From Rheinheimera sp. MM224 (GTDB lineage Bacteria; Pseudomonadota; Gammaproteobacteria; Enterobacterales; Alteromonadaceae): a stretch of 64,000 nucleotides of DNA. The stretch is from the NCBI RefSeq assembly GCF_947090785.1, contig NZ_OX352320.1, positions 744,001-808,000 on the forward strand, given 5' to 3'. Shown here in pieces: positions 56,356-64,000 of the stretch. The translations under genes were made by a program, and so were the position numbers. Under the pieces are notes generated by a model, which had not been told where the DNA came from, did not search any database, and was given only the letters and a program-made list of their open reading frames with translations. How positions within the stretch are numbered: the first letter of the stretch is position 1; the number at the start of each line of letters is the position of its first letter.

Positions 56356-57194
56356 ACTTCGATATTATCAATCAGGCGGGTAGTGCCGAGATAAGCAGCG
56401 GCCAGTATTACTAAAGCTGCTGTGGAGTCAGACGCTGGCACTAAGGTTTGGCGATTGGATATATTGACGTAATCTGCTTTAAAACCTGCCGCATTAAGCT
56501 GATCTTTGGCTTGCTGCTCTAAAGCTCGTAAATCGCTGACGCCTTGATGTAACTGCTGTTTCATCCACTGTAAAGTGCGATACAAAGCCGGTGCTGTGAT
56601 ACGTTGTTCCGCTGTTAAATAACCATTGCGTGAACTTAACGCCAAACCATCTTCAGCTCGGATTGTTGGCACCCCTATGATTTCAATAGGCATGGACAAG
56701 TCAGTCACCATCTGGCGGATAATAGCCAGTTGTTGATAGTCTTTCTGACCAAAGCAGGCGATATCAGGCTGCACCAGATTAAACAGTTTAGTGACTATGG
56801 TCGACACACCACGAAAATGCCCGGCACGGCTGGCGCCGCAGTGGTAATCACCTAACAGCGGCACTTCGACAAAAGTTTGTACATCCAGGCCACGAGGGTA
56901 AATCAGTTGTGGTGTTGGAGTGAATACCGCATCAGCGCCATGTTCAGTCAGTCCTTTGCAGTCCTGCTCTAAAGTGCGTGGGTATTTGTCTAAGTCTTCA
57001 TTGGCACCAAACTGCATCGGATTAACAAAAATGCTGACAATAACCCGGTCTGCTCTTTGTTTGGCGGTGTCGACTAACTGCAAATGGCCCTGATGCAAAT
57101 TGCCCATGGTCGGCACGAATGCAACACGCTCACCAGCACTGTGCCATTGGCGTATTAACGCACGTAGCTGAGCAATATCCTGAATCATTAACAT
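56352..57194 (-). CDS. panC: PanC, pantothenate synthetase
   Basis: PanC condenses pantoate with beta-alanine using ATP. The 280-residue protein has [15 protein letters not shown] (HIGH-like nucleotide site) and [21 protein letters not shown], with [10 protein letters not shown] for the KMSKS-like loop. It follows panB after a 12-base gap. It is the terminal gene of the dksA-gluQRS-pcnB-folK-panB-panC group. Confidence 0.98.
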   Translation of the reverse strand: MLMIQDIAQLRALIRQWHSAGERVAFVPTMGNLHQGHLQLVDTAKQRADRVIVSIFVNPMQFGANEDLDKYPRTLEQDCKGLTEHGADAVFTPTPQLIYPRGLDVQTFVEVPLLGDYHCGASRAGHFRGVSTIVTKLFNLVQPDIACFGQKDYQQLAIIRQMVTDLSMPIEIIGVPTIRAEDGLALSSRNGYLTAEQRITAPALYRTLQWMKQQLHQGVSDLRALEQQAKDQLNAAGFKADYVNISNRQTLVPASDSTAALVILAAAYLGTTRLIDNIEV

Positions 57195-57206
57195 AGGGAT
57201 TGAACC

Positions 57207-57998
57207 TTAAAAGCTATGTTCTGGACCAGGGAACTGGCCTTGTTTCACATCCTGAATGTATTTGCCGATGGCTTGTTTAATTTCACCGGTTTCTTGCAGG
57301 AAGTTCTTGGAGAATTTTGGAATATAACCAGAACTGATGCCCAATAAGTCATGCATCACTAAAATCTGACCATCGGTTTCTTTGCCTGCACCTATACCAA
57401 TCACCGGAATGACCAGAGCTTTGGAAATACGTTCAGCCAAAGCCGATGGAATACATTCCACAACTAACAGTTGAGCGCCGGCATCTTGCAGGGCAATGGC
57501 TTGTTGCACCATTAAATCAGCAGCCTGCTCATCGCGGCCTTGCACTTTAAAGCCACCAAAGACATGCACAGACTGAGGGGTTAAACCTAAATGACCACAA
57601 ACCGGAATACCACGTTCGGTCAAAGCTTTAATGGTAGGTAATAAGAAATCACCGCCTTCGAGCTTGACCATATTGGCGCCAGCCTGCATCAACGGCGTAG
57701 CGTTTTGCATCGCCTGTTCCACTGTGGCGTAACTCATAAAAGGCATATCGGCAATGACAAAAGCTAGCGGTGCACCAGCGCGGACACAGCGGGTGTGGTA
57801 CGCAATTTCGGCGGTGGTCACAGGCAGTGTGTCGCTGTGGCCCTGCAATACCATACCTAAAGAGTCACCAATCAGAATGACTTCAACACCGGCATCGGCA
57901 AATAATTTAGCGAAACTGGCATCGTATGCCGTTAAGGCGGTAATTTTTTCGCCTTTTTGTTTCATCTTCAGCAGTTGAGCAGTGGTAATTTTTGCCAT
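57207..57998 (-). CDS. panB: PanB, ketopantoate hydroxymethyltransferase
   Basis: PanB adds a hydroxymethyl group from 5,10-methylene-THF to ketoisovalerate, the first committed step to pantothenate. The 263-residue protein has [26 protein letters not shown], the Mg site in VKLEGG, and [23 protein letters not shown] 57998 is preferred with GAGAG upstream; 7 extra codons lie upstream. Confidence 0.98.
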   Translation of the reverse strand: MAKITTAQLLKMKQKGEKITALTAYDASFAKLFADAGVEVILIGDSLGMVLQGHSDTLPVTTAEIAYHTRCVRAGAPLAFVIADMPFMSYATVEQAMQNATPLMQAGANMVKLEGGDFLLPTIKALTERGIPVCGHLGLTPQSVHVFGGFKVQGRDEQAADLMVQQAIALQDAGAQLLVVECIPSALAERISKALVIPVIGIGAGKETDGQILVMHDLLGISSGYIPKFSKNFLQETGEIKQAIGKYIQDVKQGQFPGPEHSF

Positions 57999-58070
57999 TT
58001 TTCTCTCATCCGACCACAAGGGAATAATTCGGGGCGCACCTTGGCATAAAAAAACGCCAACGGCAAGTGA

Positions 58071-58556
58071 TCAGAGACGACTCAGGCCGTTTAAAGGCAC
58101 AGTCGTCAGTAACTCACTCAGCTTAGTGCCATCAGGTAATACAAGGTTTAAGTTTAGTTCTGCCAGTGGGTAAAGCACAAACTCCCGCACTTTCATGCCG
58201 TAATGCGGCACAGTCAAAGGTTCCGTCTGAATGACTTCATCACCAAACAACAGAATATCCAAATCCAGAGTTCGGGGACCCCAGCGTTCATCTTTACGCT
58301 GCCGGCCTTGTTCCAGTTCGATCTGTTGTAGTTCTGTCAGCAAATTCTCTGCAGATAAACGGGTCGTAAGAGCTGCGACGGCGTTGACGTAATCCGGCTG
58401 ATCTTGCGGCCCCATAGGTTTGGAGCCGTAGAAACCAGACACCTTTACAAGTTCAGTGTCTTTGATACTCTGCAAGGCCACAACAGCACGTTCTAATTGC
58501 TGCACTGGCTGGGCCAAATTAGCGCCCAGCCCAATATATACAAGCGTATTAGCCAT
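58071..58556 (-). CDS. folK: FolK, hydroxymethyldihydropterin pyrophosphokinase
   Basis: FolK transfers pyrophosphate to 6-hydroxymethyl-dihydropterin in folate synthesis. The 161-residue protein starts MANTLVYIGLGANLAQPVQQLE; GPQDQPDYVNAVA and RWGPRTLDLDILLFGDE are the signature loops. ATG 58556 lies inside the last codons of pcnB (8-base overlap) with CAGG upstream. Confidence 0.97.
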   Translation of the reverse strand: MANTLVYIGLGANLAQPVQQLERAVVALQSIKDTELVKVSGFYGSKPMGPQDQPDYVNAVAALTTRLSAENLLTELQQIELEQGRQRKDERWGPRTLDLDILLFGDEVIQTEPLTVPHYGMKVREFVLYPLAELNLNLVLPDGTKLSELLTTVPLNGLSRL

Positions 58557-59967
58557 TGGCTGGGCCTGAAGGACGACGTTTGGTTGGCGGGCGACGACGG
58601 CGTGGGCGGCGTTCAATGCCTTCTTTACCCAGGTTTTGTACTAAAATTTCACGGCCAGCTTCGTCATCGGATTGGAAACGTTGCCACCAGTTGGCCAGCT
58701 CCAGTAATTCGCCGCCTTCGGCCTGAGCACGCAATTGCAGGAAATCGTAAGCCCCACGGAATTTCACCTGCTCCATTAATTTAAAGGCGCGACGACCTGC
58801 GCGTTTGCTTAAACGGCTTTGCAGGAACCAGATGTCTTTAATGGTCAGGCTAAAACGTTTTGGAATAGCGATAGAACGTTGCACTTCGTCTAACACTTCC
58901 ATCATCGCAATGTTCAGCGCGTCCACTTCGTTTAAACCACTTTCAACCAGCAGCTTTTCCGCACGTTGTTCGACCGGATACCATAACAAAGCAGCAAAGG
59001 TAAAAGCCGGAGTCACAGGTTTATCAATGGCAACCCGCTGATCCGTATCCTGCATGGCTTTGGTGATCATGTTAAATACTTTGCCGCTACTATCCTGCTT
59101 TAATACTTTGGCCAGTTGTGGCAATAGCTGTTTAAGAATGCCCAAATCGTTCAGCATCACAAAGTTATCAAAGGCTTTACCGGCCATAAACAACTTGAGG
59201 AATTCTTCAAATAAACGTGCAGCCGGAATGTTTTTCAAAAGCACTGCCAGTTCTTTAATCGGCTCTTTGCTTTCTGGCGCTATGTCCATATTCAGCTTGG
59301 TAGCAAAACGCACAGCACGCAGCATCCGCACCGGATCTTCACGGTAACGGGTTTCAGGATCGCCAATCAGCTCAATTTTACGTGCTGCTATGGCTTCAAT
59401 GCCGTTGGCAAAGTCGTAAATCGCAAAGTCGGCCACTGAGTAGTACAAGGCGTTGATGCTAAAGTCGCGGCGTTCAGCGTCTTCTTCAATAGTACCGTAG
59501 ACGTTGTCACGTAAAATCTGGCCCGCATCACTTTGGCTGGCTTTAGGGCTGGTTTCATCATCACCTGTATGGTGACCACGGAAGGTCGCGACTTCAATCA
59601 CTTCCCGGCCAAACACCACATGAGCTAAACGGAAACGGCGGCCAATCAGGCGGCTGTTTTTGAACACTTGACGCACTTGTTCCGGGTGAGCATTGGTCAC
59701 CACGTCAAAATCTTTAGGTTTTAAGCCAAGTAAAATATCGCGGATACAACCACCGACCAGATAAGCTTCATAGCCCGCATCTTTTAAGCGGTATAACACC
59801 TTGAGTGCATTAGGGCTGATGTCTTTGCGCGACACAGAATGGGCATCACGGGATATTTTTTTCAGCTCTGGCAGAATAGACTGACGGCTTTTTTTGGGTT
59901 GAGCAACGCTCTCAACGCTTTTGCTGCCAAGGGTGCGGCGGCAAAAATCCAGGACTCGCGAAATAAT
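58549..59967 (-). CDS. pcnB: PcnB, poly(A) polymerase I, probable AUU start
   Basis: PcnB adds poly(A) tails that mark RNAs for decay. The 472-residue nucleotidyltransferase has AYLVGGCIRDILLGLKPKDFDVVTNAHPEQVR and RRDFSINALYY. There is no ATG, GTG or TTG at the right place; AAGGAG lies 7 bases before ATT ATT TCG CGA GTC, which aligns residue by residue with the E. coli N-terminus MFTRVANFCR. E. coli pcnB itself starts with AUU, limiting its translation. An upstream extension to 60156 would overlap gluQRS and is not conserved. Confidence 0.95.
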   Translation of the reverse strand: MISRVLDFCRRTLGSKSVESVAQPKKSRQSILPELKKISRDAHSVSRKDISPNALKVLYRLKDAGYEAYLVGGCIRDILLGLKPKDFDVVTNAHPEQVRQVFKNSRLIGRRFRLAHVVFGREVIEVATFRGHHTGDDETSPKASQSDAGQILRDNVYGTIEEDAERRDFSINALYYSVADFAIYDFANGIEAIAARKIELIGDPETRYREDPVRMLRAVRFATKLNMDIAPESKEPIKELAVLLKNIPAARLFEEFLKLFMAGKAFDNFVMLNDLGILKQLLPQLAKVLKQDSSGKVFNMITKAMQDTDQRVAIDKPVTPAFTFAALLWYPVEQRAEKLLVESGLNEVDALNIAMMEVLDEVQRSIAIPKRFSLTIKDIWFLQSRLSKRAGRRAFKLMEQVKFRGAYDFLQLRAQAEGGELLELANWWQRFQSDDEAGREILVQNLGKEGIERRPRRRRPPTKRRPSGPANG

Positions 59968-59980
59968 GGCAGTACTCCTT
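59962..59980 (-). promoter_or_regulatory. pcnB ribosome-binding site with AUU start
   Basis: A strong AAGGAG (59975-59980) precedes ATT codons at 59965-59967 and 59962-59964. The strong Shine-Dalgarno sequence with a rare start is the pattern known to make initiation of infC and pcnB sensitive to IF3. Confidence 0.75.
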
Positions 59981-60064
59981 GTGAGCTTAGCTAAATGAAC
60001 TCGATGAAAAAAGCGGCTAATGATACCGCAGCGGCCGGAAAAATAGAACGTGCGGCGTTGTGCT

Positions 60065-60961
60065 TTATAAGAAATCTGCAGCTTTTTGTTCGTTTTGTGT
60101 CGGTATTTGTCTGATCTGCCACTCAGCGCTGGCCCAGGCCAACAATTCTTTGGCATCTGCCCCTGTCAATTCGGGCGGTGGCGGGTGACCCAAAAAACGT
60201 AAAACTGCAGTTAATGTCTCACTGACAGGCCAGAATTCCACTGCCGGAGCATGGTTTTGTTTACTAAGTTTAAAACCAGGTTCGGTCACGGCCAAAGGCA
60301 AATGCAGGTAATCAGGTGGTGTTGCACCGAGCAGTTGAAATAGGGCTTGTTGTCTGGTGGTCAGGTCAATTAAGTCTGCACCACGTACCACTTCAGTAAT
60401 GCCCTGATCTAAATCGTCGACTACGACCACGAGCTGATAGGCAAATAAACCATCACGGCGTTTTAAAATATAATCTTCAGCAGCAAGGCTTGCAGGAATA
60501 TGCACTTCACCCACAAGCTGGTCGGTAAAAACTGTCGCTGTGGCTGGTGCTTTTAAACGCCAGGCAAGCTGACCTTCTGTTAGCTGTTTGTCACGGCAAA
60601 AGCCATCATATCCTTGTGGCAGACTTTGAATGCGGGATCGAGTGCAGTTGCAGGCATAGGTCAGTTGCTGTTGTTTGAACAGATCCAACACCTGTTGGTA
60701 ACGCTCTAGTCTGTGACTTTGCACCCAGACATCGCCATCCCATAACAACTGATAACGTTCTAAGGTACGTAAAATACCGTCAGCTGCACCGGCTTGCATA
60801 CGGGGACTGTCGATGTCTTCCATCCGCACCAGCCATTGGCCTTGTTGGGATTTGGCTTGCAAATAACTGCCCACTGCAGCGATGAGGGAGCCAAAATGCA
60901 AAGGGCCGGATGGCGATGGCGCAAACCGGCCCCTGTAAGCAGGAGGGACAACAGGCATCAT
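60065..60961 (-). CDS. gluQRS: GluQRS, glutamyl-queuosine tRNA(Asp) synthetase
   Basis: This truncated glutamyl-tRNA synthetase paralogue attaches glutamate to queuosine in tRNA(Asp). The 298-residue protein has RGRFAPSPSGPLHFGSL (HIGH-like) and KLSKQNHAP (KMSKS-like), and a zinc site with CNC and CRD cysteines. Its start shares a base with the dksA stop (TAATG), so translation is coupled. Confidence 0.95.
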   Translation of the reverse strand: MMPVVPPAYRGRFAPSPSGPLHFGSLIAAVGSYLQAKSQQGQWLVRMEDIDSPRMQAGAADGILRTLERYQLLWDGDVWVQSHRLERYQQVLDLFKQQQLTYACNCTRSRIQSLPQGYDGFCRDKQLTEGQLAWRLKAPATATVFTDQLVGEVHIPASLAAEDYILKRRDGLFAYQLVVVVDDLDQGITEVVRGADLIDLTTRQQALFQLLGATPPDYLHLPLAVTEPGFKLSKQNHAPAVEFWPVSETLTAVLRFLGHPPPPELTGADAKELLAWASAEWQIRQIPTQNEQKAADFL

Positions 60962-61410
60962 TAACCGCCCAGTTGTTTTTCCTTGATTTCAGCCAGCGTT
61001 TTACAGTCGATACACATATCGGCAGTAGGACGGGCTTCTAAACGTTTGATACCAATTTCGATACCGCAGGTGTCGCAATAACCAAAGTCTTCGTCTTCGA
61101 TTTTCTGCAGAGTTTTTTCAATCTTCTTCAGTAATTTACGTTCGCGATCCCGAGCACGTAATTCCAGACTGAACTCTTCTTCCTGAGCAGCACGATCCAC
61201 TGGATCCGGGAAGTTTGCAGCTTCATCGGCCATATGGTTTTTGGTGCGATCCACTTCTTCACGTAACTGTTGACGCCATGCGTCCAGAATGCGGCGGAAA
61301 TGGTCCAGCTGTTTTGGGTTCATGTATTCTTCGCCTTGCGCGGCCTGATAAGGCTCTACGCCAGCAAGGGCTAACAGTCCCAAGGTTTTTACGGTTTTGC
61401 CTTCTGGCAT
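60961..61410 (-). CDS. dksA: DksA, RNA polymerase-binding transcription factor
   Basis: DksA works with ppGpp at the secondary channel of RNA polymerase to control rRNA and amino-acid promoters. The 149-residue protein has the coiled-coil region with [22 protein letters not shown] and the zinc finger CDTCG ... CIDC. AGGAG before ATG 61410 sets the start. It leads the dksA-gluQRS-pcnB-folK-panBC cluster. Confidence 0.98.
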   Translation of the reverse strand: MPEGKTVKTLGLLALAGVEPYQAAQGEEYMNPKQLDHFRRILDAWRQQLREEVDRTKNHMADEAANFPDPVDRAAQEEEFSLELRARDRERKLLKKIEKTLQKIEDEDFGYCDTCGIEIGIKRLEARPTADMCIDCKTLAEIKEKQLGG

Positions 61411-61662
61411 GATCATCTCCTGTAAAACAGTGCCAAGCAAAAAGTTGGCGGCTAGTGATAGCAGAAAAATATGACAGCTGCAATCACTATTAAAAAAGCC
61501 GCCGAAGTATACAGAGCAGAACTGCCTGCGTCACCTTTTTTCCTACAGTCCATAAATTTGGCTGGTTTAAAAAAACAACACTCTAAACCGCAGAAAGCCA
61601 GCTTGGGAAGCATTGTTCTTTGCAGTCCCTGTTAACTTATTAAAAACAGAAGATATTTATCG

Positions 61663-61683
61663 CATTACTTTGTTAAAGTAATG
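61663..61683. promoter_or_regulatory. Inverted repeat upstream of the TauE-like gene
   Basis: CATTACTTT-gtt-AAAGTAATG is a perfect 9-bp dyad, 27 bases before the permease ATG. It could be an operator or a small hairpin. The rest of the 300-base dksA-to-permease gap (61411-61710) shows nothing else. Confidence 0.4.
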
Positions 61684-61710
61684 CTCTTTTCGTGACAGAA
61701 AGGTGCTGAT

Positions 61711-62520
61711 ATGGCCATTGAATGGATTACTGCGTATTTGCTGCTGGGTGCAGCTGTAGGTTTTTTTGCCGGATTATTGGGCGTTGGCGGTGGCGGCATT
61801 ATGGTGCCTGTGCTGACGGCTTTATTTTTAGCACAACAATTTCCTGCTGAATTATCTGTGCACATGGCCTTGGCTACCTCTATGGCCGCTATTATTGTTA
61901 CGTCTTTTTCCAGTATGCGCAGCCACCAGCGCCACGGCGCTATTTTATGGCCTGTGGTTTGGAAGTTAACTCCAGCCATATTAATAGGCACTGTAGCTGC
62001 GGCTTATCTGGCTGCTGCTTTATCTTCTTTGGCTTTGGCAATATTTTTCTGCTGCTTTATGAGTTATGTCGCAATTCAGATGCTATTGAATATAAAACCT
62101 AAAGCCAGCCGTCAATTGCCTGGGGTTATAGGTTTTAGTGGTGTTGGACTGGTGATTGGTGCCGTGTCAGCGTTGGTGGCTATAGGTGGAGGTTCGCTGA
62201 CCGTGCCTTTTTTAACCTGGTGTAATGTCAAAATTCAGCAGGCTATAGGTACGTCTGCTGCAGTTGGCTTACCTATTGCGATCAGTGGCACGCTGGGCTA
62301 TTTCCTCGCTGGTGCTTCGACAGAGGCTGTGTTGCCAGACTACAGTCTGGGTTATGTGTATTTACCCGCTATGCTGCTAATTGCTGCTGTCAGTTATTTT
62401 ACCGCGCCGCTTGGTGCTGCGTTAGCACACCGTTTACCTGTGGCCACCTTAAAGAAAGTATTCGCCGCATTGCTCATCGCATTAAGCGCGAAAATGTTAC
62501 ACAGCGTCTTAACCTCTTAG
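61711..62520 (+). CDS. TauE/SafE family sulfite-exporter-like permease
   Basis: This 269-residue integral membrane protein has about eight helices and the family motif GFFAGLLGVGGGGIMVPVL near the N-terminus, echoed by GAVSALVAIGGGSLTVPFL in the second half. Members export sulfite, sulfoacetate or related anions. AAAGG before ATG 61711. It is co-directional with pepB 55 bases later. Confidence 0.92.
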   Translation: MAIEWITAYLLLGAAVGFFAGLLGVGGGGIMVPVLTALFLAQQFPAELSVHMALATSMAAIIVTSFSSMRSHQRHGAILWPVVWKLTPAILIGTVAAAYLAAALSSLALAIFFCCFMSYVAIQMLLNIKPKASRQLPGVIGFSGVGLVIGAVSALVAIGGGSLTVPFLTWCNVKIQQAIGTSAAVGLPIAISGTLGYFLAGASTEAVLPDYSLGYVYLPAMLLIAAVSYFTAPLGAALAHRLPVATLKKVFAALLIALSAKMLHSVLTS

Positions 62521-62575
62521 AGCCCTGTGATACACTCGGCCTCATACTTTATCCACGTACTATGAGATAAAACCT

Positions 62576-63865
62576 ATGTCTGACCTGATTCAAATTCGTT
62601 TAAGCAGCGCTGCTGCAGATGCTAAGTGGGGCAAAAATGTAGCATTGACTCCCGATGCTGCAGGCTATCAGTTGCATGTCAAAGCTGCCGATTTACGTGC
62701 AGTGCAAAAAGCGGGTCGCCAGCTGGATACTTTAGGTATTCAACAATTTCAACTGGCAGGTGATGGTTGGACTGTCGACAGTCAATGGGCTTTGTATCAG
62801 GGCTTTTGTACTGCTAAAAAGTTGGGCGCTATCGGCTGGACAGGCACTGACGCTGAACAACTGCAATTACAGCAGTTACACCAGACTTTTAGCTGGGCCA
62901 AAGCCATTATCAACCAGACGCCTGAAGATTTAGCCCCTGTCACTTTGGCTGAACAGGCCGCTGCTTTTATTAAAACTGTAGCGCCAGCAGGCACCGTATC
63001 CACTGAAGTTATTGCCGGCTCTGCTTTGTTGGAGCAGGGCTGGATTGGTATTCATGCCGTAGGCCGCGGTAGTGAACGTGACCCGGCAATGTTAGTGCTG
63101 GATTACAACCCAACAGGTAAAGCAGATGCGCCAGTGTTTGCCGCTTTAGTGGGCAAAGGCATCACATTTGATAGCGGTGGTTATTCGATTAAAGCCAGCG
63201 AAGGCATGGTGACGATGAAATGTGATATGGGCGGTGCAGCCACTGTCACAGCCGCTTTAGCTTTGGCAATTTTGCAGGGCTTAAACAAAAGAGTGCAGCT
63301 GATTTTATGCTGCGCAGAAAACCTGATTTCCGGCGGAGCCTTTAAACTGGGCGATATACTGACTTATAAAAATGGGGTCACTGTCGAAATCGTCAATACC
63401 GATGCTGAAGGTCGTTTAGTGCTGGCTGATGGTTTGCAAAAAGCCGCTGAAGCCTCGCCACAACTCATTATTGATGCAGCCACTTTAACTGGCGCTGCGA
63501 TGAACGCATTAGGCTCTGAATACAATGCAGTGTTCGCTTTGGATAAGGCCTTAGCACAACGTGTGTTAGGTTATGCCGAACAAGTGCAGGAAGGTGCCTG
63601 GCAATTACCGCTGGAAAAATGGCATCAGGGTCAGTGCCCTTCACCTTATGCCGACACGGCCAATAGCCGCCCTGTTAAAGGCGGTGGTACGGGTGGCGCC
63701 AGCAATGCGGCAGGGTTTTTAAGTCGTTTTGTGCCTAACGACGGCAAAGGCTGGGTTCATTTAGATTTAGCTGCAGCTTTTCATAATTCAGCCAATGGCT
63801 TTTGGGCTGCAGGTGCGACAGGTATGGGCATTCGTTTAGTGGCTCAAACCCTGACTCAGGAATAA
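62576..63865 (+). CDS. pepB: PepB, M17 leucyl aminopeptidase family (peptidase B)
   Basis: This 429-residue metallo-aminopeptidase closely resembles E. coli PepB (427). The metal- and substrate-binding stretches GKGITFDSGGYSIKAS, KCDMGGAATV and the signature NTDAEGRLVLAD are intact. It hydrolyses N-terminal residues, preferring acidic ones in PepB. The PepB-type N-terminus (LSSAAADAKWG) separates it from PepA. A terminator follows. Confidence 0.95.
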   Translation: MSDLIQIRLSSAAADAKWGKNVALTPDAAGYQLHVKAADLRAVQKAGRQLDTLGIQQFQLAGDGWTVDSQWALYQGFCTAKKLGAIGWTGTDAEQLQLQQLHQTFSWAKAIINQTPEDLAPVTLAEQAAAFIKTVAPAGTVSTEVIAGSALLEQGWIGIHAVGRGSERDPAMLVLDYNPTGKADAPVFAALVGKGITFDSGGYSIKASEGMVTMKCDMGGAATVTAALALAILQGLNKRVQLILCCAENLISGGAFKLGDILTYKNGVTVEIVNTDAEGRLVLADGLQKAAEASPQLIIDAATLTGAAMNALGSEYNAVFALDKALAQRVLGYAEQVQEGAWQLPLEKWHQGQCPSPYADTANSRPVKGGGTGGASNAAGFLSRFVPNDGKGWVHLDLAAAFHNSANGFWAAGATGMGIRLVAQTLTQE

Positions 63866-63887
63866 TCTTCTGATTTCGGTTCACCTT

Positions 63888-63917
63888 AAAAAGCAGCTAA
63901 AATAGGGCTGCTTTTTG
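63888..63917 (+). terminator. pepB terminator
   Basis: AAAAAGCAG/CTGCTTTTT stem with a T-run, 22 bases after the stop. Confidence 0.88.
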
Positions 63918-63935
63918 TTTTTAGCGAGACGTGAT

Positions 63936-64000
63936 TTGTTACCTGTTGCAGAGATTTGCCCACAGCTGATTCAGAGTCTGAAACAGCACAACCAAGTGAT
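63936..64000 (+). CDS. hrpB: Probable start of HrpB helicase, 3' partial
   Basis: From TTG 63936 the frame reads LPVAEICPQLIQSLKQHNQV to the window end. This matches the N-terminus of HrpB-type DEAH helicases (LPV..LP.LL.AL......V ahead of Walker A). Only 21 codons are visible and the start codon is uncertain, so the call is tentative. Confidence 0.5.
   Translation, partial: MLPVAEICPQLIQSLKQHNQV

Noticed and set aside
59968..60156. N-terminal extension of PcnB into the gluQRS 3' end
   Set aside because: It overlaps gluQRS, has no conserved sequence, and a strong ribosome-binding site lies just before the ATT codons.
1..64000. CRISPR arrays, prophage, tRNA and rRNA genes
   Set aside because: No regular spaced repeats, phage genes, cloverleaf-like sequences with CCA ends or rRNA motifs were seen by eye; a tRNAscan/Infernal run would be decisive.

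Overview
The window is a stretch of a gammaproteobacterial chromosome. The conserved gene orders (hslV-hslU, dusB-fis, dksA-gluQRS-pcnB-folK-panB-panC) and lineage-restricted families (TIGR03899, TIGR04219, DUF2333, DUF3019, the PanP-type decarboxylase) point to the Alteromonadales/Chromatiaceae area, most likely Rheinheimera or a close relative. That placement is inferred from protein character, not from a search. Coding density is high. By eye I see no rRNA, tRNA, CRISPR array or prophage.

Layout. 1-9.5 kb: the end of a GGDEF/EAL protein, a PAP2 phosphatase, an HBM-type chemoreceptor, then the minus-strand housekeeping block priA, ftsN-like, hslV, hslU, DUF971, and rpmE on the plus strand. 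9.5-16.8 kb: the most accessory part. A REP-associated transposase (RAYT) lies between REP pairs, next to a large wHTH-nSTAND1-TM-TPR regulator with a small partner of the DP-EP type, a PAS-GGDEF cyclase, a HutD/Ves protein and a rhodanese. More REP copies are scattered to about 26 kb. 16.8-26 kb: suhB, a RegBA-like two-component pair, sixA, a siderophore receptor with a PepSY membrane protein, and a convergent DUF3019/response regulator/kinase operon. 26-32 kb: a TonB-dependent receptor divergent from a three-gene c-type cytochrome operon whose last product is a parallel beta-helix fused to a cytochrome. 32-37.8 kb: purH, fis, dusB, then a copper chaperone/DUF2333/outer-membrane protein operon. 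37.9-45.5 kb: a hybrid kinase broken by a single-base frameshift, TIGR03899, a REC-DUF3369-GGDEF-EAL protein, a minimal chemoreceptor and ppa. 45.7-52.5 kb: fbp, mpl, ubiX, an ABC-2 exporter and an EAL protein. 52.8-64 kb: panP, a DUF4394 protein, a PspC protein, a GFA enzyme, panC-panB-folK-pcnB-gluQRS-dksA, a TauE permease, pepB and the first codons of a probable hrpB.

How the genes work together. Pantothenate synthesis is nearly complete here: panB and panC make pantoate and join it to beta-alanine, and PanP probably supplies the beta-alanine in place of a pyruvoyl PanD. Signalling is prominent: four c-di-GMP proteins, two chemoreceptors, two intact two-component systems and one broken hybrid kinase. 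Iron/TonB transport and periplasmic electron transfer dominate 20-32 kb.

The best candidates for something new are the wHTH-nSTAND1-TPR regulator with its small partner and a perfect dyad just upstream, and the TonB-receptor/cytochrome/beta-helix locus. Other points of interest are a probable AUU start codon for pcnB, matching the known E. coli case, and the RAYT/REP family, in which the transposase stop codon lies inside a REP-like fragment.
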